From contig OX246741.1 of the NCBI GenBank assembly GCA_945910005.1, forward strand, positions 38,272,335 through 38,336,334: a stretch of DNA of 64,000 bases, read 5' to 3'. The translations under genes and the position numbers were made by a program. Of this stretch, positions 22,658 to 35,275 are shown one piece after another (the first letter of the stretch is position 1; each line of letters starts with the position of its first letter). The DNA is from Isoperla grammatica. Its lineage: Eukaryota; Arthropoda; Insecta; Plecoptera; Perlodidae. Under the pieces are notes generated by a model, which saw only the letters and a program-made list of their open reading frames with translations, was not told the DNA's origin and did no database searches.

Positions 22658-25600
22658 ACTCCCATTTTCACACTACAATATATCAACATTAGATCGATAA
22701 ATAAACATTGGAATGAATTGTGCTGCATTTTAAAGGAAGTCATAGTGAAAATAGAAGTATTAGTTCTAAGTGAAATTTCCAACTGTGACGAGAGTTTATA
22801 CAATTTGCACGGGTATAATCTATTTGTTAAAAAAGGGTGTATTTGTTAAAAAAGGGGTAAGCGGGGTGGAGGTATACTTTTATTTGTTAAAGATAATCTG
22901 AGATTTGTAGAAAATAACGTTGATTTTTCTCATGCGGAAGCGCTGTGTGGCAGTGTTTTTCAAGATGATACATGTTTTCATTTACTAGCTCTGTATCGTC
23001 CCCCTAATGGTTGTTTAAGATTTATAGAAGAGTTAGTTGTGTTTTTGGAAAACAACTTTGGCGTCAATGGGATCTTAATAAGAGACATAAATATTAATTT
23101 GCTAGATACTTCTGACAGATACTCTGTTAACTATGAGGATATGTTGATTTCATATGGCTTTGTAAATGTATTGATAAACCTACGCGTGAAGAAATTATTT
23201 CAGGCAGGCTGGTGTCATCTTGCATTGACCATACTTTTGTGCGTGGAAGTGTCTTTGCGTGTGACGCGGCGATTCTTATGACTAAAGTAACTGACCACTA
23301 AATGATTTTTACTTCTATAGATTTTAAAGAGAACTCGTTTAGTGGTGAATTGCATAGTGATAATACCAAAAATAATAATAATGTGTTATGTGACAGTAAG
23401 AGCTCGGGTATAATGAAAGGAAGCTTAAACAGTATTTTGTCTAATATTAATTGGGACCCAGTTTGTGACTCTGACAATCCTGAGGAAATATACTTACAAC
23501 TATCAAATCGGCTCTCGGAAGCGTATGGAAAAGCTATTTTGCGGGGGAAAAGTGTATCTAGGACGCGAGAAAGACCTCGTAAAACATGGATTACTGACGA
23601 CCTTGTCAATATGACTAAAGTAAGAGACAGAATTTTTAAAAATTTGAAATATTGTAGTGGTAAAGGCGAAAACAAATCCCGTCTTAGAAAAGAATTTACC
23701 TCTTACAGAAATAGAGTAATAAAAGAAATTAATAAAGCGAAAGGGGAATTTTATAGAAAGTTAATTTTGACAAATAAAGGCGATTCAAAACAGACGTGGC
23801 AAATTATTAATCAAATAGTCGGTAAAAAGAAACGTTTATCAGTTGATGACGTGATTACAAATAATCTGGGTAAAGTAACGATCATGGAAGTAATTGTAAA
23901 TAACTTTGCTTCTTCATTTGTTGATGAGATACGCGCATTGAAGAATGAATGTGACGTGGTAACGTTCTCGCGAGTGAGTGAGGTGAGTAATTCCTTCGTT
24001 TTGAAACCAGTTACACTTAATGGTATGAGGGATATGATTGGTTCTCTTAACGTAAATAAACAGCCCGGTTTGGATGGTATACGTGTCCAGGACCTCCAAT
24101 TTTCTAAAGTATCCATAGCCCTTGTGTTAGTTAAACTGGTTAACAAATCGATTGAGAAAGGTATTATTCCTAAGCCCCTCAAAAGAGATACGATAAAACT
24201 AATATATAAGAAAGGTGATCACAAGTCATATTCTAATTACTGGCCTATAGCAATTTTACCTTGTATTAAGAAATTATTAGAGAGGCATGTAGCTAACAAT
24301 TTAGTTGAGTATTTAAATAAATACGGTATTTTAAATGATAATCAGTTTGGGTTTCAAAAAGGCAAGAGTACGTCAAACTTGCTGCTTGAGTTCACCAATT
24401 ATGTAAATTCTAAACTGAATGACAATATGCATGTTCTGGCCTTATTTGTAGATTTTAGCAAAGCATTTGACACTCTAAACCACAACAAACTTTTACAAGC
24501 ATTAGGGAGTATTGGCATACGAGGAAGAGCGTTAGATTGGTTCCGTAACTATTTGACTGATCGATATATGAACGTGCAAGTGAAGAGTCAGTTAAGCGAA
24601 AAAAGATGTTGCGATACCGGTGTCCCGCAAGGGTCCATTTTGGGTCCTACGCTGTTTTTGATCTATGTAAATTTTATGTCCAAGTCTCTTATATATTGCA
24701 TTATATTTACCTATGCCGACGATACTGTTATTCTTGCTGTGCATTTAAATGTTCGTATGGCTCTCCAAATGCTTCAATCTGATTTTAATAGCCTATTGCG
24801 GTGGAATCACGACAAGGAACTTGTAAATAACTCTTCTAAAACTAAAATTATGCACATTTGCTCTCCCCTTAACCGTGACAAAGACTTTCCAGTCAGCATT
24901 ACGTATCATGGTTTTAGCTGTATTCATAAGAAGAAATGACTCATTGTTACTGCAGTACACACATAAAATGTGTGGATACTTACGTGTATTTGGGGGTAAC
25001 GGTTGATAGGGATTTTTCGTGGAAATGTCATATTGATAATTTATGTAATAAATACCGCTCGTGCTCTTACCGTTTGTATACATTAAAGCATATTTTACCT
25101 TTCACCTTGTTTAAAACAGTCTATACATCTTTAGCAGAATCTTTGATTTTGTACGGAATTGTAGCTTGGGGTTATGCATCGCGGTGTCACACACAAAGGG
25201 TGGAGAACCTGCAAAATAAAAAAATAAAAATCTGCTTAATAAATAAATAATAAATTCACATTTAGAGTCTCAGTAACTAAACTGATTTGCAAAGGGGGAC
25301 TATAATTTAAAGTGACTAAACCAACCCTGTAGGCTTCGAACACCATCGACGAGTGAGCGATAACAAATCAAAGATCAATATTTCAAATACGAAACCTATG
25401 AATCAGTAAAAATGAATCTAAAAGCGGTAATGTGTAATGTTAAAGTGGATAACTTACTCACAAGAAAACAAATGTTTACCTTTTGTAACGTGCTGCCTTT
25501 ATCTTCTTTGTACATACATAACATAGATTATTATTACATTATTATTTTAAAGCAGATTTTAAGACTCCCATTCACTCCGGTAGGGTTACGAGGTACCAAG

Positions 25601-25775
25601 GTTCCGGTATATTTAAACTCCCCGATTTCAAGAAACAAATATGGCCAAAGATCATTATGTTACTTGGTCGGTACCTTTTTTGTTTAATAAGTTGCCACCT
25701 GAACTCAAAACCTTGTCTTCTATTTCTAAAGTTAAGCGTTTACTAAAAACACATCTTCTCTCTCTTGATTACTGA
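22658..25775 (+). pseudogene. LINE ORF2: endonuclease and reverse transcriptase, broken
   Basis: The apurinic-type endonuclease starts near 22658 (YINIRSINKHWNELCCILKE). It is interrupted at 22823-22857 by a short tandem duplication of TTTGTTAAAAAAGGG, and ends near a DH motif at about 23297 followed by a stop. The reverse transcriptase lies in a 545-codon open stretch (23302-24939). It contains YWPIAILPCIKKLLERHV, QFGFQKGKSTSNLLLE, VDFSKAFDTLNHNKLLQ (catalytic Asp), GVPQGSILGP and FTYADDTVI (catalytic Asp pair). A frameshift near 24930 leads to the thumb region (YVYLGVTVDRDFSW, to 25250). The C-terminal part resumes at 25412-25690, then in another frame to LLSLDY and a stop at 25773-25775. 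Active-site residues are intact, but at least three breaks make it inactive. Confidence 0.9.
25251..25410 (+). repeat. Short insertion related to 54990-55060
   Basis: AAACTGATTTGCAAAGGGGG at about 25281 matches AACTGATTTACAAAGGAGGA at about 55002, with AAATAAAT-type A/T repeats on one side in both. It looks like a retroposed short repeat or LINE 3' piece inserted into the LINE ORF2 tail. Confidence 0.5.
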
Positions 25776-25989
25776 TATGTTAATAATTTTTGCGTGTTTA
25801 AAACATTGTTTTGTTGTTTGTTTGTTTTTTCCTTAGTTTCCTAATAAGGTATTAATTATGATTTATATCGTTAATGTATCTCGTTTGCTTTTGATTATGA
25901 TATAATTATGACATTATCTCTCTATTTTTTCATTTATGTATGAATAAGATACCCCACAGTTAATACTCGAGTAATTTTAGATTTTAACC

Positions 25990-27252
25990 CGGACAAAATT
26001 AGGAGACAGCTGATTTTTTCAGGATCGCTTACAAATATCATTTTATATAACATACAATGTAAAAAAGTGAACAAATCATAATAAATAAATAAATAAAAAA
26101 TAAAATAAAATAAATACTTCATGTCCGCCAAAATCCGCCTTGTGCGTTAGCCGCCATCTTGGAAAATGTCGGCGATTACAGTATTACACTAAATCCCTTG
26201 TTGTGAGTGCTCCATATAACATAAAATTACTTGAGTGGTGTCAAATGAAAAACAAAAGTAAGACCAAATATGATAAATAGTGGAATTTTAGTTATTTATA
26301 ATATTACAATAGAAGGAAGCAATTAAGTGATCGACCGCATAAGTGGATAATTGTATTTTGATGATTTGCGATAAAACTAATAACATATTCATAATTTGTA
26401 ATCCAACAAAACTTAAAGCTTATTCTGTCTTAAACACACTTGCCAAGTATTGAGTACACAACTTAAAAAAAGTGCGAGGTACGAGCTATTGTATATCTGC
26501 ATGTGTCGTGGCCGCCATCGCTATACCAACAGAGCAAAACACATTATCCTTAGCCCAATTAGTCAGTTAAAACACATTAAGAGAATGTATATTTAAACAT
26601 TTGACTAAAGGATGTAATTATGCCTCACTAAGACCAAATTCACATATGTGCTCTTGTCGCCATTTTGAAAAATGGCGACGGTTACAGTTTTATCTTCAAA
26701 CATGCTTTGCGAAGGCTACTTAAAACAAAAAATAACATTCATGAGTAATCTTAATTAAAAGATAAGATTTGTCACTTCTACAAGCAGTGGAAAAATTGTA
26801 AGTAATTAGATGAGCGTAGCGAATGTATCAATCAACTCAAATGGTTCATTCTCTTTATGCGCGACTTTTGTTCATCTCGCACCGACCAAACGGTTCGACG
26901 GATTTGACTGAAATTTTAAGCCAACACTCTTTACTTTTCAACTTGACGATGTCAAGATGAACAGTAAAATCCGGCAAGATGCCAACCTACAAAAAGTTAA
27001 TTACCGAAAAAATTGAAGTTTTCATTTTTGTTAATTGAAACTTACGGACGGATTTAAGTAATGTTTTGGGCTCGTGGTAGAATAGGCCCATGGTAAGTGT
27101 GCAAAAGGAGACCCTGTTATCCACCCCCCCTCCCCCATTCCCCTCTGTCCCACGTAAGATTTTCCTCCTTCTACAATTTGCCCTGTCCTCGCTAGCTGCT
27201 GGACTCCCCTTATGACGACCCCCGCGATGTATAATGGATCTGATTCGGAAGA
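25990..27252 (+). repeat. Left outer arm of the 5.3-kb inverted repeat
   Basis: Reverse complement of about 30070-31280. Starts near CCCGGACAAAATT and ends at GATTCGGAAGACG. A minus-strand open frame of 81 codons (27031-27276) is largely kept in the other arm (SESDPLYIAGVVIRGVQQLA), but it has no known domain and one G-tract length difference. Confidence 0.9.
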
Positions 27253-28065
27253 CGCCATATCCCTACAAACACGCATACGTTATTTAAACGGTATAATAGG
27301 TTGCGAATTGGTGCGAATTGGTAATGGTAAGGAAATTACCTTAATGTAACTTTGTACAAATGTTTTATCACATACATTTAAATTACGTTCTTAGCATAAG
27401 TTTTCCTAATGTACCTATATTACGTTTTTCCAACACGTAACAATAATACTACATTGTCCAAACGTTTTACAAATAACGTTTTACTTACGTTTTGAGCAAA
27501 CGTTTCTAAAACGTAACTTTATTAGATCTTTTCGACGCATACCATAGAACAACATTGTCCAAACGTTTCGCTAATAACATTTTACCTACGTTCTAAACAT
27601 ACGTTTTTTAAATGTTACTTAAATGTCCTGTTTCAACTAAGTTGTTTGATAGTTTTCATTTTTCATTATTCTCGAATTCCGGCCAGCACGTACTTGTTTA
27701 TTGTGCTGCCCTCTATTCAAATGCAGTGAGTGTCTGCTGTGAAGAGACGTATGCATATGTGAGTCCTCGATCTTTCCGAAGACAGTTTTAAAGGTAGGGG
27801 TGCGGTTATCTCGGAAAAATACAGAGACGTCAATTGATGCCACAACGCCAGGATTATTCGAACATTAAAGGTAGTTGAAAACTAAGATATATAATGTTTC
27901 TTCCAGGCTAATGTACAAAAATCGCTATCCGGTGTGTTGTGGGGAGAGGGGGGGGGGGTTGTCTCCAGTCAGTCAAGCCTACACTAGACTTAACAAGAAA
28001 TTTCAATTTCAAACCGGCGTGGTGGTGCAACCTCTTCGAGTCTTACTAAATTCATGGAACATCAC
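27253..28065. mobile_element. 810-bp insertion in the left arm, rich in AACGTTTT words
   Basis: It is defined by comparison with the uninterrupted right arm, where GAAGACG is followed almost at once by CTTAAGC. It contains two related blocks about 102 bp apart (27451-27525 and 27553-27620), both beginning ACATTGTCCAAACGTTT, with many ACGT/AACGTTT words. No coding region is seen. It is probably a non-autonomous DNA element, but its ends are not resolved. Confidence 0.6.
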
Positions 28066-28390
28066 CTAAGCTTTCGTATACGTCGTTAAATGCCAAAATT
28101 ATTAAATAGTGTTTTTTATTTATTTATGTCCACAACCAAGGTGTTGCCACTTGGCGACATTTTAATGTTATAAATGTTACCGTCTATTTGTAACCCCATT
28201 TTTAGTTTATGTTTACTGCAATGGTCCCAAACACTGCTGCACTTTTAATATTCATAATGTGAATGTTCTGCCTGGCCTGTAAGAGTCAAATTAATCAAAT
28301 TGAACGTGGCCCAACACTGTGGCTAGCAGTATTGTGTTGAATGAATAGAATCGCTCTCTATCCAATGATGTACTTTTAGCTCCATAAAGA

Positions 28391-29739
28391 GCCAGTTAAC
28401 ATTTTCTCCTTCATCATTCACTTTTTGTGGATTAGTTTCAGGGTTGTTATCTAAGATTGTCATACATTGTGAGGGTGGTTTGTATATTATGATCGTATTT
28501 ATGATAATATAAAGATTAGTTTTCTTTTTGTAACCGTAAGGTAATTGGTAACTGCATCTCCGCTCTATACCCAAATGATGGCATATCTAGATCTACATGG
28601 TGCTGGCTATCTGAACTGTACTAATTCTTCACATTTGTATTGCAAAAAATGTTTCATATCGTAAACAAAAACTTTTTGCAGTAGAGTACCACTTACCAGC
28701 GGTTTATTGAATCAGGATATTTGATCATTTGCCGCAGTGACAAGTTTTGGCCTGGTGTATTGTTCGGCATGACTATTGAACAAGTTAAATCGGGTATCAC
28801 ACGTTATTTATACTGTACCAAAGCTACTATTGCAATTTGACAGTTTTCTGCGAAGTCAAGATTAAAACTTCAGAACAGCTTGTGAAGATGCGATTCCAGA
28901 AAGACTCAAGACACCAATGACATAGTTTGTATTGATAAATGACTCCTTATTTGCTGATATTTGCCATGAGCTTCCACTGGTGTTATTGGAGATAAAACAG
29001 TTAACTGCGATAGAACATCTCTTGTCCGTTGTCATCACCATCACTATTTGATGAGGAGAACGAAATATGCTTTTGAACAGGATATGCATCATTATTAAAG
29101 GTTACTTGCACCCACGAAGTAAGATATGCCCAAATTACCCACATTACAGTTGGGGGGGGGGGGGGGGGGGGGGGTCATTTTCCATCGCGTACCATGGCCT
29201 CGACCACCTCACACGAAATTGTTTTTGGAGATGCTTTCATGTAATGCATATAACTAGGCTCACGTCAGCGGCTGCATTCCTGGGAATTGGCAGAATAAAT
29301 ACCGGCTTATTTAAAAGTTATCCAATCAGTTAAGGTCCCAAGATATAAACATTGTCAATGCAAAAACTGCTGCATGCACGCTAATAGTGGAGGCAACATT
29401 AAACATGGCAGACACTGCACTAGTTGGTAATGCTACAGATCACTAGTTATCTTAATTGGTCGAGCTCTCAAAATGTTGATATTTGAATGGTATCGACAGG
29501 ATTTGTAAACACAGCCAATAAAGTGAATAATATTTCTCGGTTGCCGAGCAAGCTAGCAGAAGTTTAAAAATTCCAGTTTCTGTTTATATACTGACATGAT
29601 GAGACGCGACTAGTGCTCCTTTTAAAAAAGGAAACAAAACGGGTCTTAATAATCATCATTAACAATCATGAACTTCAAAATCCCCTCACTATCACTAGAG
29701 ACAAACCACAACAAGTATAAACGATGTTACAGAAAATGA
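28391..29739. other. Loop of the 5.3-kb inverted repeat
   Basis: Single-copy AT-rich sequence with no gene. It contains a 24-base G run (29151-29174). Confidence 0.6.
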
Positions 29740-31280
29740 ATGTTAAAAAGTAAATCATTGGATGGAAGGCGATTCTATTCATTCAACAAAATACCGCTAG
29801 CCACAGTGTTCGAGACATGTTCATTATGTATAATTTGACACTTATACAAGGAGGCAACTAGACATCATTCACTATGTGAATAATTATAACTGCGGCAGTA
29901 TTTGGGACAATTGCCGTAAATATTACCTAAAAATGGGCTAACAAAATGACGGTAACAGTTAAAAGGTTAAAATTTTCGCTGATACAGGGGCAATATCTTT
30001 GTTGTGGACATAAATAAATGTAAAACATTATTTGATTATTTGGCATTTAACGACGTATACGACAGCTTAAGACGTCTTCCGAATCAGATCCATTATACAT
30101 CGCGGGGGTCGTCATAAGGGGAGTCCAGCAGCTAGCGAGGACAGGGCAAATTGTAGAAGAAGGAAAATCTTACGTGGGACAGAGGGGAATGGGGGAGGGG
30201 GGGGGGTGGATAACAGGGTCTCCTTTTGCACACTTACCATGGGCCTATTCTACCACGAGCCCAAAACATTACTTAAATCCGTCCGTAAGTTTCAATTAAC
30301 AAAAATTAAAACTACAATTTTTTCGGTAATTAATTTTTTGTAGGTTGCCATCTAGCCGGACTTTACTGTTCATCTTGACATCGTCAAGTTGAGTAGTAAA
30401 GAGTGTTAGCTTAAAATTTCAGTCAAATCCGTCGAACCGTTTGGTCGGTGCGAGATGAACAAAAGTCGCGCATAAAGAGAATGAACCATTTGAGTTGATT
30501 GATACATTCGCTACGCTCATCTAATTACTTACAATTTTCCCACTGTTTGAAGAAGTAACTTATCTTATCTTTTAATTAAGATTACTCATGAATGTTATTT
30601 TTTGTTTTAAGTAGCCTTCGCAAAGCATGTTTGAAGATAAAACTGTAACCGTCGCCATTTTTCAAAATGGCGACAAGAGCACATGTGTGAATTTGGTCTT
30701 AGTGAGGCATAATTACATCCTTTAGTCAAATGTAAAAATAGACATTCTCTTAATGTGTTTTAACTGACTAATTGGGCTAAGGTAATGAGTTTTGCTCTGT
30801 CGGTAGCGATGGCGGCCACGACACATGCAGATATACAATAGCTCGTACCTCGCACTTTTTTTAAGTTGTGTACTCAATACTTGGCAAGTGTGTTTAAGAC
30901 AGAATAAGCTTTAAGTTTTGTTGGATTACAAATTATGAATATGTTATTAGTTTTATCGCAAATCATCAAAATACAATTATCCACTTATGCGGTCGATCAC
31001 TTAATTGCTTCCTTCTATTGTAATATTATAAACAACTGAAATTCCACTAATTATTATAATTATTCATAACACCATCTTTCATTTGACACCACTCACGTAA
31101 TTTTATGTTATATAAGCACTCACAACAAGGGACTGAGTGTAATAGTGTAATCGCCGAAATTTTCCAAGATGGCGGCTAACGCACAGAACGGATAATGGCG
31201 GACCCAAATTATGTTATATAAAATGATATTTGTAAGCGATCCTGAAAAAATCAGCTTTCTCCAAATTTTGTCCGGGTCGG
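29740..31280 (-). repeat. Right arm of the 5.3-kb inverted repeat
   Basis: Mirrors the left arm without the 810-bp insertion. The inner part (29740-30065) is clearly more diverged than the outer part (30070-31280). Confidence 0.9.
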
Positions 31281-31405
31281 TATAGGAAATTGGGCTATAG
31301 TAACCCCACTACGAGTGAATCATCTTTTTTATGTGTGTAGTTCTGTTTGTTGTAAATTTAAAATTAAAAAAAAAAATATATTAATATTATTTTTATAATT
31401 GTTTT

Positions 31406-31546
<141 letters not shown>

Positions 31547-31974
31547 AAATCACAGTTTGCTTGTGCTCAGAGTTCGACGAGACACACCCCGCCAGGTGAT
31601 TTCGTGCACCTTGATAGTTTACACTTGGTCAAAGAGGTTTAGTATACATGACCAGTTTCTGAAGTTGCTTGAGAGTTGCTGAAAGAATAGCGTATGTTGC
31701 GTCATCAACCTCCAAACCCCGTTCCCCCCGCGGCATATCAAGCTACACACATTCTTGAATCACAATCATCTAAAAACTTGACGAGCTGCCTAAAAATAAA
31801 TAATATGTATCCGTTTCTCCAGTCTTGCAAGTAACCTCTTTTGTAAATTGAAAAAAATACAGTGGACGATACAGGGGGAGGGTGAGAAGGAGGGAAAGGG
31901 AAAGGGAAAGGGCCCAAAATATAATGTCCACTCTGAAAACAGTTGTGGATAAACAAACAGAAATGAAATTATGT
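31547..31974. other. Intronic spacer upstream of SLC17 exon
   Basis: No gene or repeat is seen apart from a short GGGAAA repeat near 31895-31912. It is presumed intron or 5' region of the SLC17 gene. Confidence 0.5.
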
Positions 31975-32472
<498 letters not shown>

Positions 32473-32484
32473 TCTATTCGTTAG

Positions 32485-32799
32485 ACTGCGTACAGGCCCG
32501 ATGGGTGCTGTGTCTGATGCTCTTCCTCGGCATGATGGTAACGTTCATGCTGCGGGTCAACATCGCGCTCGCCATAGTCAGCATGGTCAACAGCACTGCG
32601 ACGCCGAGCGACGCCATCTTGGACAACAGCAGCTGCGTGATGACGTCAGATGGAGGCAACCTGACGGAGGCTGCGGGGCCCCCGAAACAGGTCGGGGTGT
32701 TTGACTGGGACGAGGTGCAACAAAGTGTTGTCCTCAGTTCATTCTTCTGGGGGTACTTGTTGTTTCAAGTACCGGGAGGGAGGATTGCAGAGCTATACG
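32485..32799 (+). CDS. SLC17 family transporter, exon encoding TM1, luminal loop and TM2 start
   Basis: The exon encodes CVQARWVLCLMLFLGMMVTF followed by MLRVNIALAIVSMVNST. This is the first transmembrane segment and signature of the SLC17 branch of the major facilitator superfamily (sialin, vesicular glutamate and phosphate transporters). A loop with three N-glycosylation sequons (NST, NSS, NLT) follows, then FDWDEVQQSVVLSSFFWGYL and FQVPGGRIAELYG, which match the TM2 region of the family. The acceptor is inferred at TTAG (32481-32484); CAG at 32493-32495 is an alternative. The donor is GT at 32800-32801 in phase 1, which joins cleanly to the exon at 41752 and completes a Gly codon. The family moves organic anions across lysosomal, vesicular or plasma membranes; this member's substrate cannot be told. 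Upstream and most downstream exons are outside the window. Confidence 0.92.
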
Positions 32800-33052
32800 G
32801 TTAGTTCGTTTTATGATTCTTTTATGACCATCTAATAGATACCGATCTCTATTGAGGACAACACTTCAAACCCGGTGCCATAGTTGATCTGAGCTAGATA
32901 AACTTGAATTGCATAGAGATAGCACGGCGACATTTTTTTTCTAACCCGAAATGTCTTTTAGAACGTAGTACCTACAAAGACTTAAATACCGAATGCAAAA
33001 ATACCAAAAAATACAATAATTAGGTAGCAATATTCCGAAATTTTGATTTAAG

Positions 33053-33141
33053 AGTAGGGGGAAAGTGAGGTTTCTGGCACACTCGCCAGGTGAGCACTTG
33101 AGCACTTTAGGCCACGCCCCTTCACCTCATATAAACCTAAC
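33053..33141 (+). repeat. Left TIR of the Polinton remnant
   Basis: Matches the reverse complement of 40322-40409 through CTCATATAAACCTAA. CCTAACC-type sequence starts immediately inside it. Confidence 0.85.
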
Positions 33142-33179
33142 CTAACGCACCATGAACCTCAACCTATTCCAAGGGCCTC

Positions 33180-33851
33180 CAGTGGCGTAACTAGGAATTA
33201 TTTCGGGGGGAGTTAATCACGGAAAAGTGAGACGAGGGGATTGAAAGGGGTCTGGGGCGAAGCCCCAGCCGCCGGAGGGTAAAATTTTTTTACACTTCTA
33301 TAATTATTTCGTGCCTATTAGACTCAAAGAAAACTACTCAAACCACAACTCGTTTGTTTGTATTATATTGAAGTTACAGTGTTACAGTAGGTATATTATA
33401 GTTCTAAATAAGAATTGCACAGAAATTGTGTCTTTAATGTTTTATGGTTGTTCAATATAACCTCAACATGAAGTGAAAGATTGTGGTCACGTCACATACA
33501 TTTAAATTTTAATTCACAGACCGTGATATTGTAATATTAGATTAATGCTTTGCATTCTTATTTATAGGTACCCTCACTTTTACTGGTTCAAGCGAACGGT
33601 ATATTAGTTGTAGATGAACACATAAATAATATTATTGAATTATTGAAAGAAATTTTATATCTTACCTTAGGAAAGTGGTTTGATAAATTTTATGAAAATG
33701 TTATTTGTTGCGATTGTTATACATTGAAGTGGTTTAAGGATCTTACAATATTGTATTAAGTAAATGTAGTATTAAGTAAAATCATTCTCGATGTAGTTTC
33801 GGGGGGGGGGGGGTTTAAACCCCCTAAACCCCACCCTTAGTTACGCCACTG
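33180..33851. mobile_element. hAT-like MITE nested in the Polinton
   Basis: Left end CAGTGGCGTAACTA, right end its reverse complement (TAGTTACGCCACTG). The flanks share GGCCTC (possibly GGGCCTC), a 6-7 bp partial duplication where hAT elements usually give 8 bp. The interior is 670 bp, non-coding, with G- and C-rich tracts just inside each end. A solo terminus of the same family lies at 4911. Confidence 0.75.
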
Positions 33852-33859
33852 GGCCTCAC

Positions 33860-34925
33860 CCTCCCTAACCTAACCTAACACAGCTATAAGACTATACTAA
33901 ACCTAACCTTAACCTAAACTAACCCTACCAAAGGGCCCTACCGCCACTTTACAACCGATTAACCTATCCACCCCCTATCAACACTCCTAACCTATCCGAA
34001 CCTATTCCAAGGGCCTAACCCTCCGTAACCTAACCTAACACAGCTATAGAACTATACCAAATCTAATCTTAACCTAAACTAGCCCTGCCAAAGGGCATAA
34101 CCACCACTTTACAACCAATGGACGTGTCCATCCCCTAACAGCCAAAGGACCCAATCTAACCTAACCAAAAGACCCAACCCAACCCAAAATTCTTAAAGAA
34201 ACCATAACTAACTCACCCCTTCCCCGCAAAAGGGCCTAACCGCCATTTTACAACCAATGCTCCTATCCAGCCCTAAAGGTAAATAAGCTCATCTAACCTA
34301 ACCAAAAGACCAAACCTAACCCAACCTTTCTTAAGAACCATAACTTACCCACCCCTATCCCACCAAAGGGCCTAACAGCCACTTTACAACCAATGGGCCT
34401 ATCCATCCCCTAACAGCCAACGAGCTCCATCTAACCTAACCAAAGTCCTAACCTAACCCAACCTTACTAATGGAACCATGACTAACCCACCCTTTTCTCG
34501 CCAAAAGGCCTAACCGCCACTTTACAACCAATGGACCTATCCACCCCGTAACAGCCAAATATCCCAATTTTACCTCACCAAATGACCTTACCTCCACATA
34601 CCCTTTTCGAAGAAACCTAACCTAATCCGTCCCTATTCCACTAAAGGGCCTAACCACCACTTTTGAATCAATAAGCTAATCCATTCTCTTACACCCAAAA
34701 AACCCGATCTAACCTGACCAAAAGAACTAACCTAACCTAACCTTACTATAGGAACCATAACTAACCCACCTCTATTCCGCCAAAGGACCTAACCACTTCT
34801 TTATAACCAATGAACCTATTCCACCTCTAAGAGCTAAAGAACTCCATCCTACCTAACCAAAGGTTCTAACACTAACCTAGTCTTACTCCGTAAACCAAAC
34901 ATAACCATCCCGTTCCTGTCAAAGG
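33860..34925. repeat. 137-bp satellite rich in CCTAACC, about 8 degenerate units
   Basis: The phrase AAAGGGCCTAACCGCCACTT (with variants), usually followed by TACAACCAATG, recurs near 33936, 34092, 34229, 34366, 34502, 34645, 34782 and, partly, 34919. Steps are 156, 137, 137, 136, 143, 137 and 137. Between these, CCTAACC and CTAACCTAACC words are frequent. CCTAA is the complement of the arthropod telomere unit TTAGG, but here it is embedded in a longer unit. The same composition continues on the other side of the nested MITE (33130-33179), so the array predates that insertion. Confidence 0.85.
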
Positions 34926-35275
34926 GTATTCAGTTTTTGAGTTATATTATATTTAAATGTGTATTGATCTGTACTACACATTCTAGTTCTAGTTCTTATA
35001 CGACATTAATTATATAGATAATAACTGAAAATTCTTCAAGGAAGGTACAAGGAAAATGTATCTCTACTTATAATGTAGTACCGGTAATAGGAAACGAGTT
35101 TTTTAAATGAAAATGCTATTTTATCAAGTTTACATTGTTTATTTAAAAAAATATATATATTAATATGTATATATGAACACTTACACAGAGTATTATAAAA
35201 GATTACATTTCTTATGTTTACACAATTATTGCGTACAAGGAGTTGAAATACACATTTACAGCGTGTTTCTAATAT

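Larger units (their letters stand above)
21311..25800 (+). mobile_element. Non-LTR retrotransposon, CR1/Jockey-type, inactive
   Basis: Two open reading frames in LINE order are recognisable: a coiled-coil/RRM-type ORF1 (21332-21894) and an endonuclease plus reverse-transcriptase ORF2 (22658-25775). Both are broken. About 760 bases of unclear origin lie between them, and a 160-bp insertion interrupts the ORF2 tail. No poly-A or clear 3' boundary is visible; the next element starts near 25990. The clade is judged only from reverse-transcriptase style (GVPQGSILGP, YADDT). Confidence 0.9.
25990..31280. mobile_element. 5.3-kb element with very long inverted repeats
   Basis: The outer arms 25990-27252 and 30070-31280 are inverted copies at about 94% identity where checked. 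The inner arms 28066-28390 and 29740-30065 continue the symmetry at visibly lower identity. An 810-bp insertion (27253-28065) interrupts only the left arm. Arms carry words such as CGCCATTTTGAAAAATGGCG and a CCACCCCCCCTCCC tract. No transposase gene is seen in the loop. The superfamily is unknown and flanking duplications cannot be called with confidence. Confidence 0.85.

Noticed and set aside
33116..34925. True telomere
   Set aside because: CCTAACC words are interrupted within a 137-bp unit and lie inside a Polinton in an intron.
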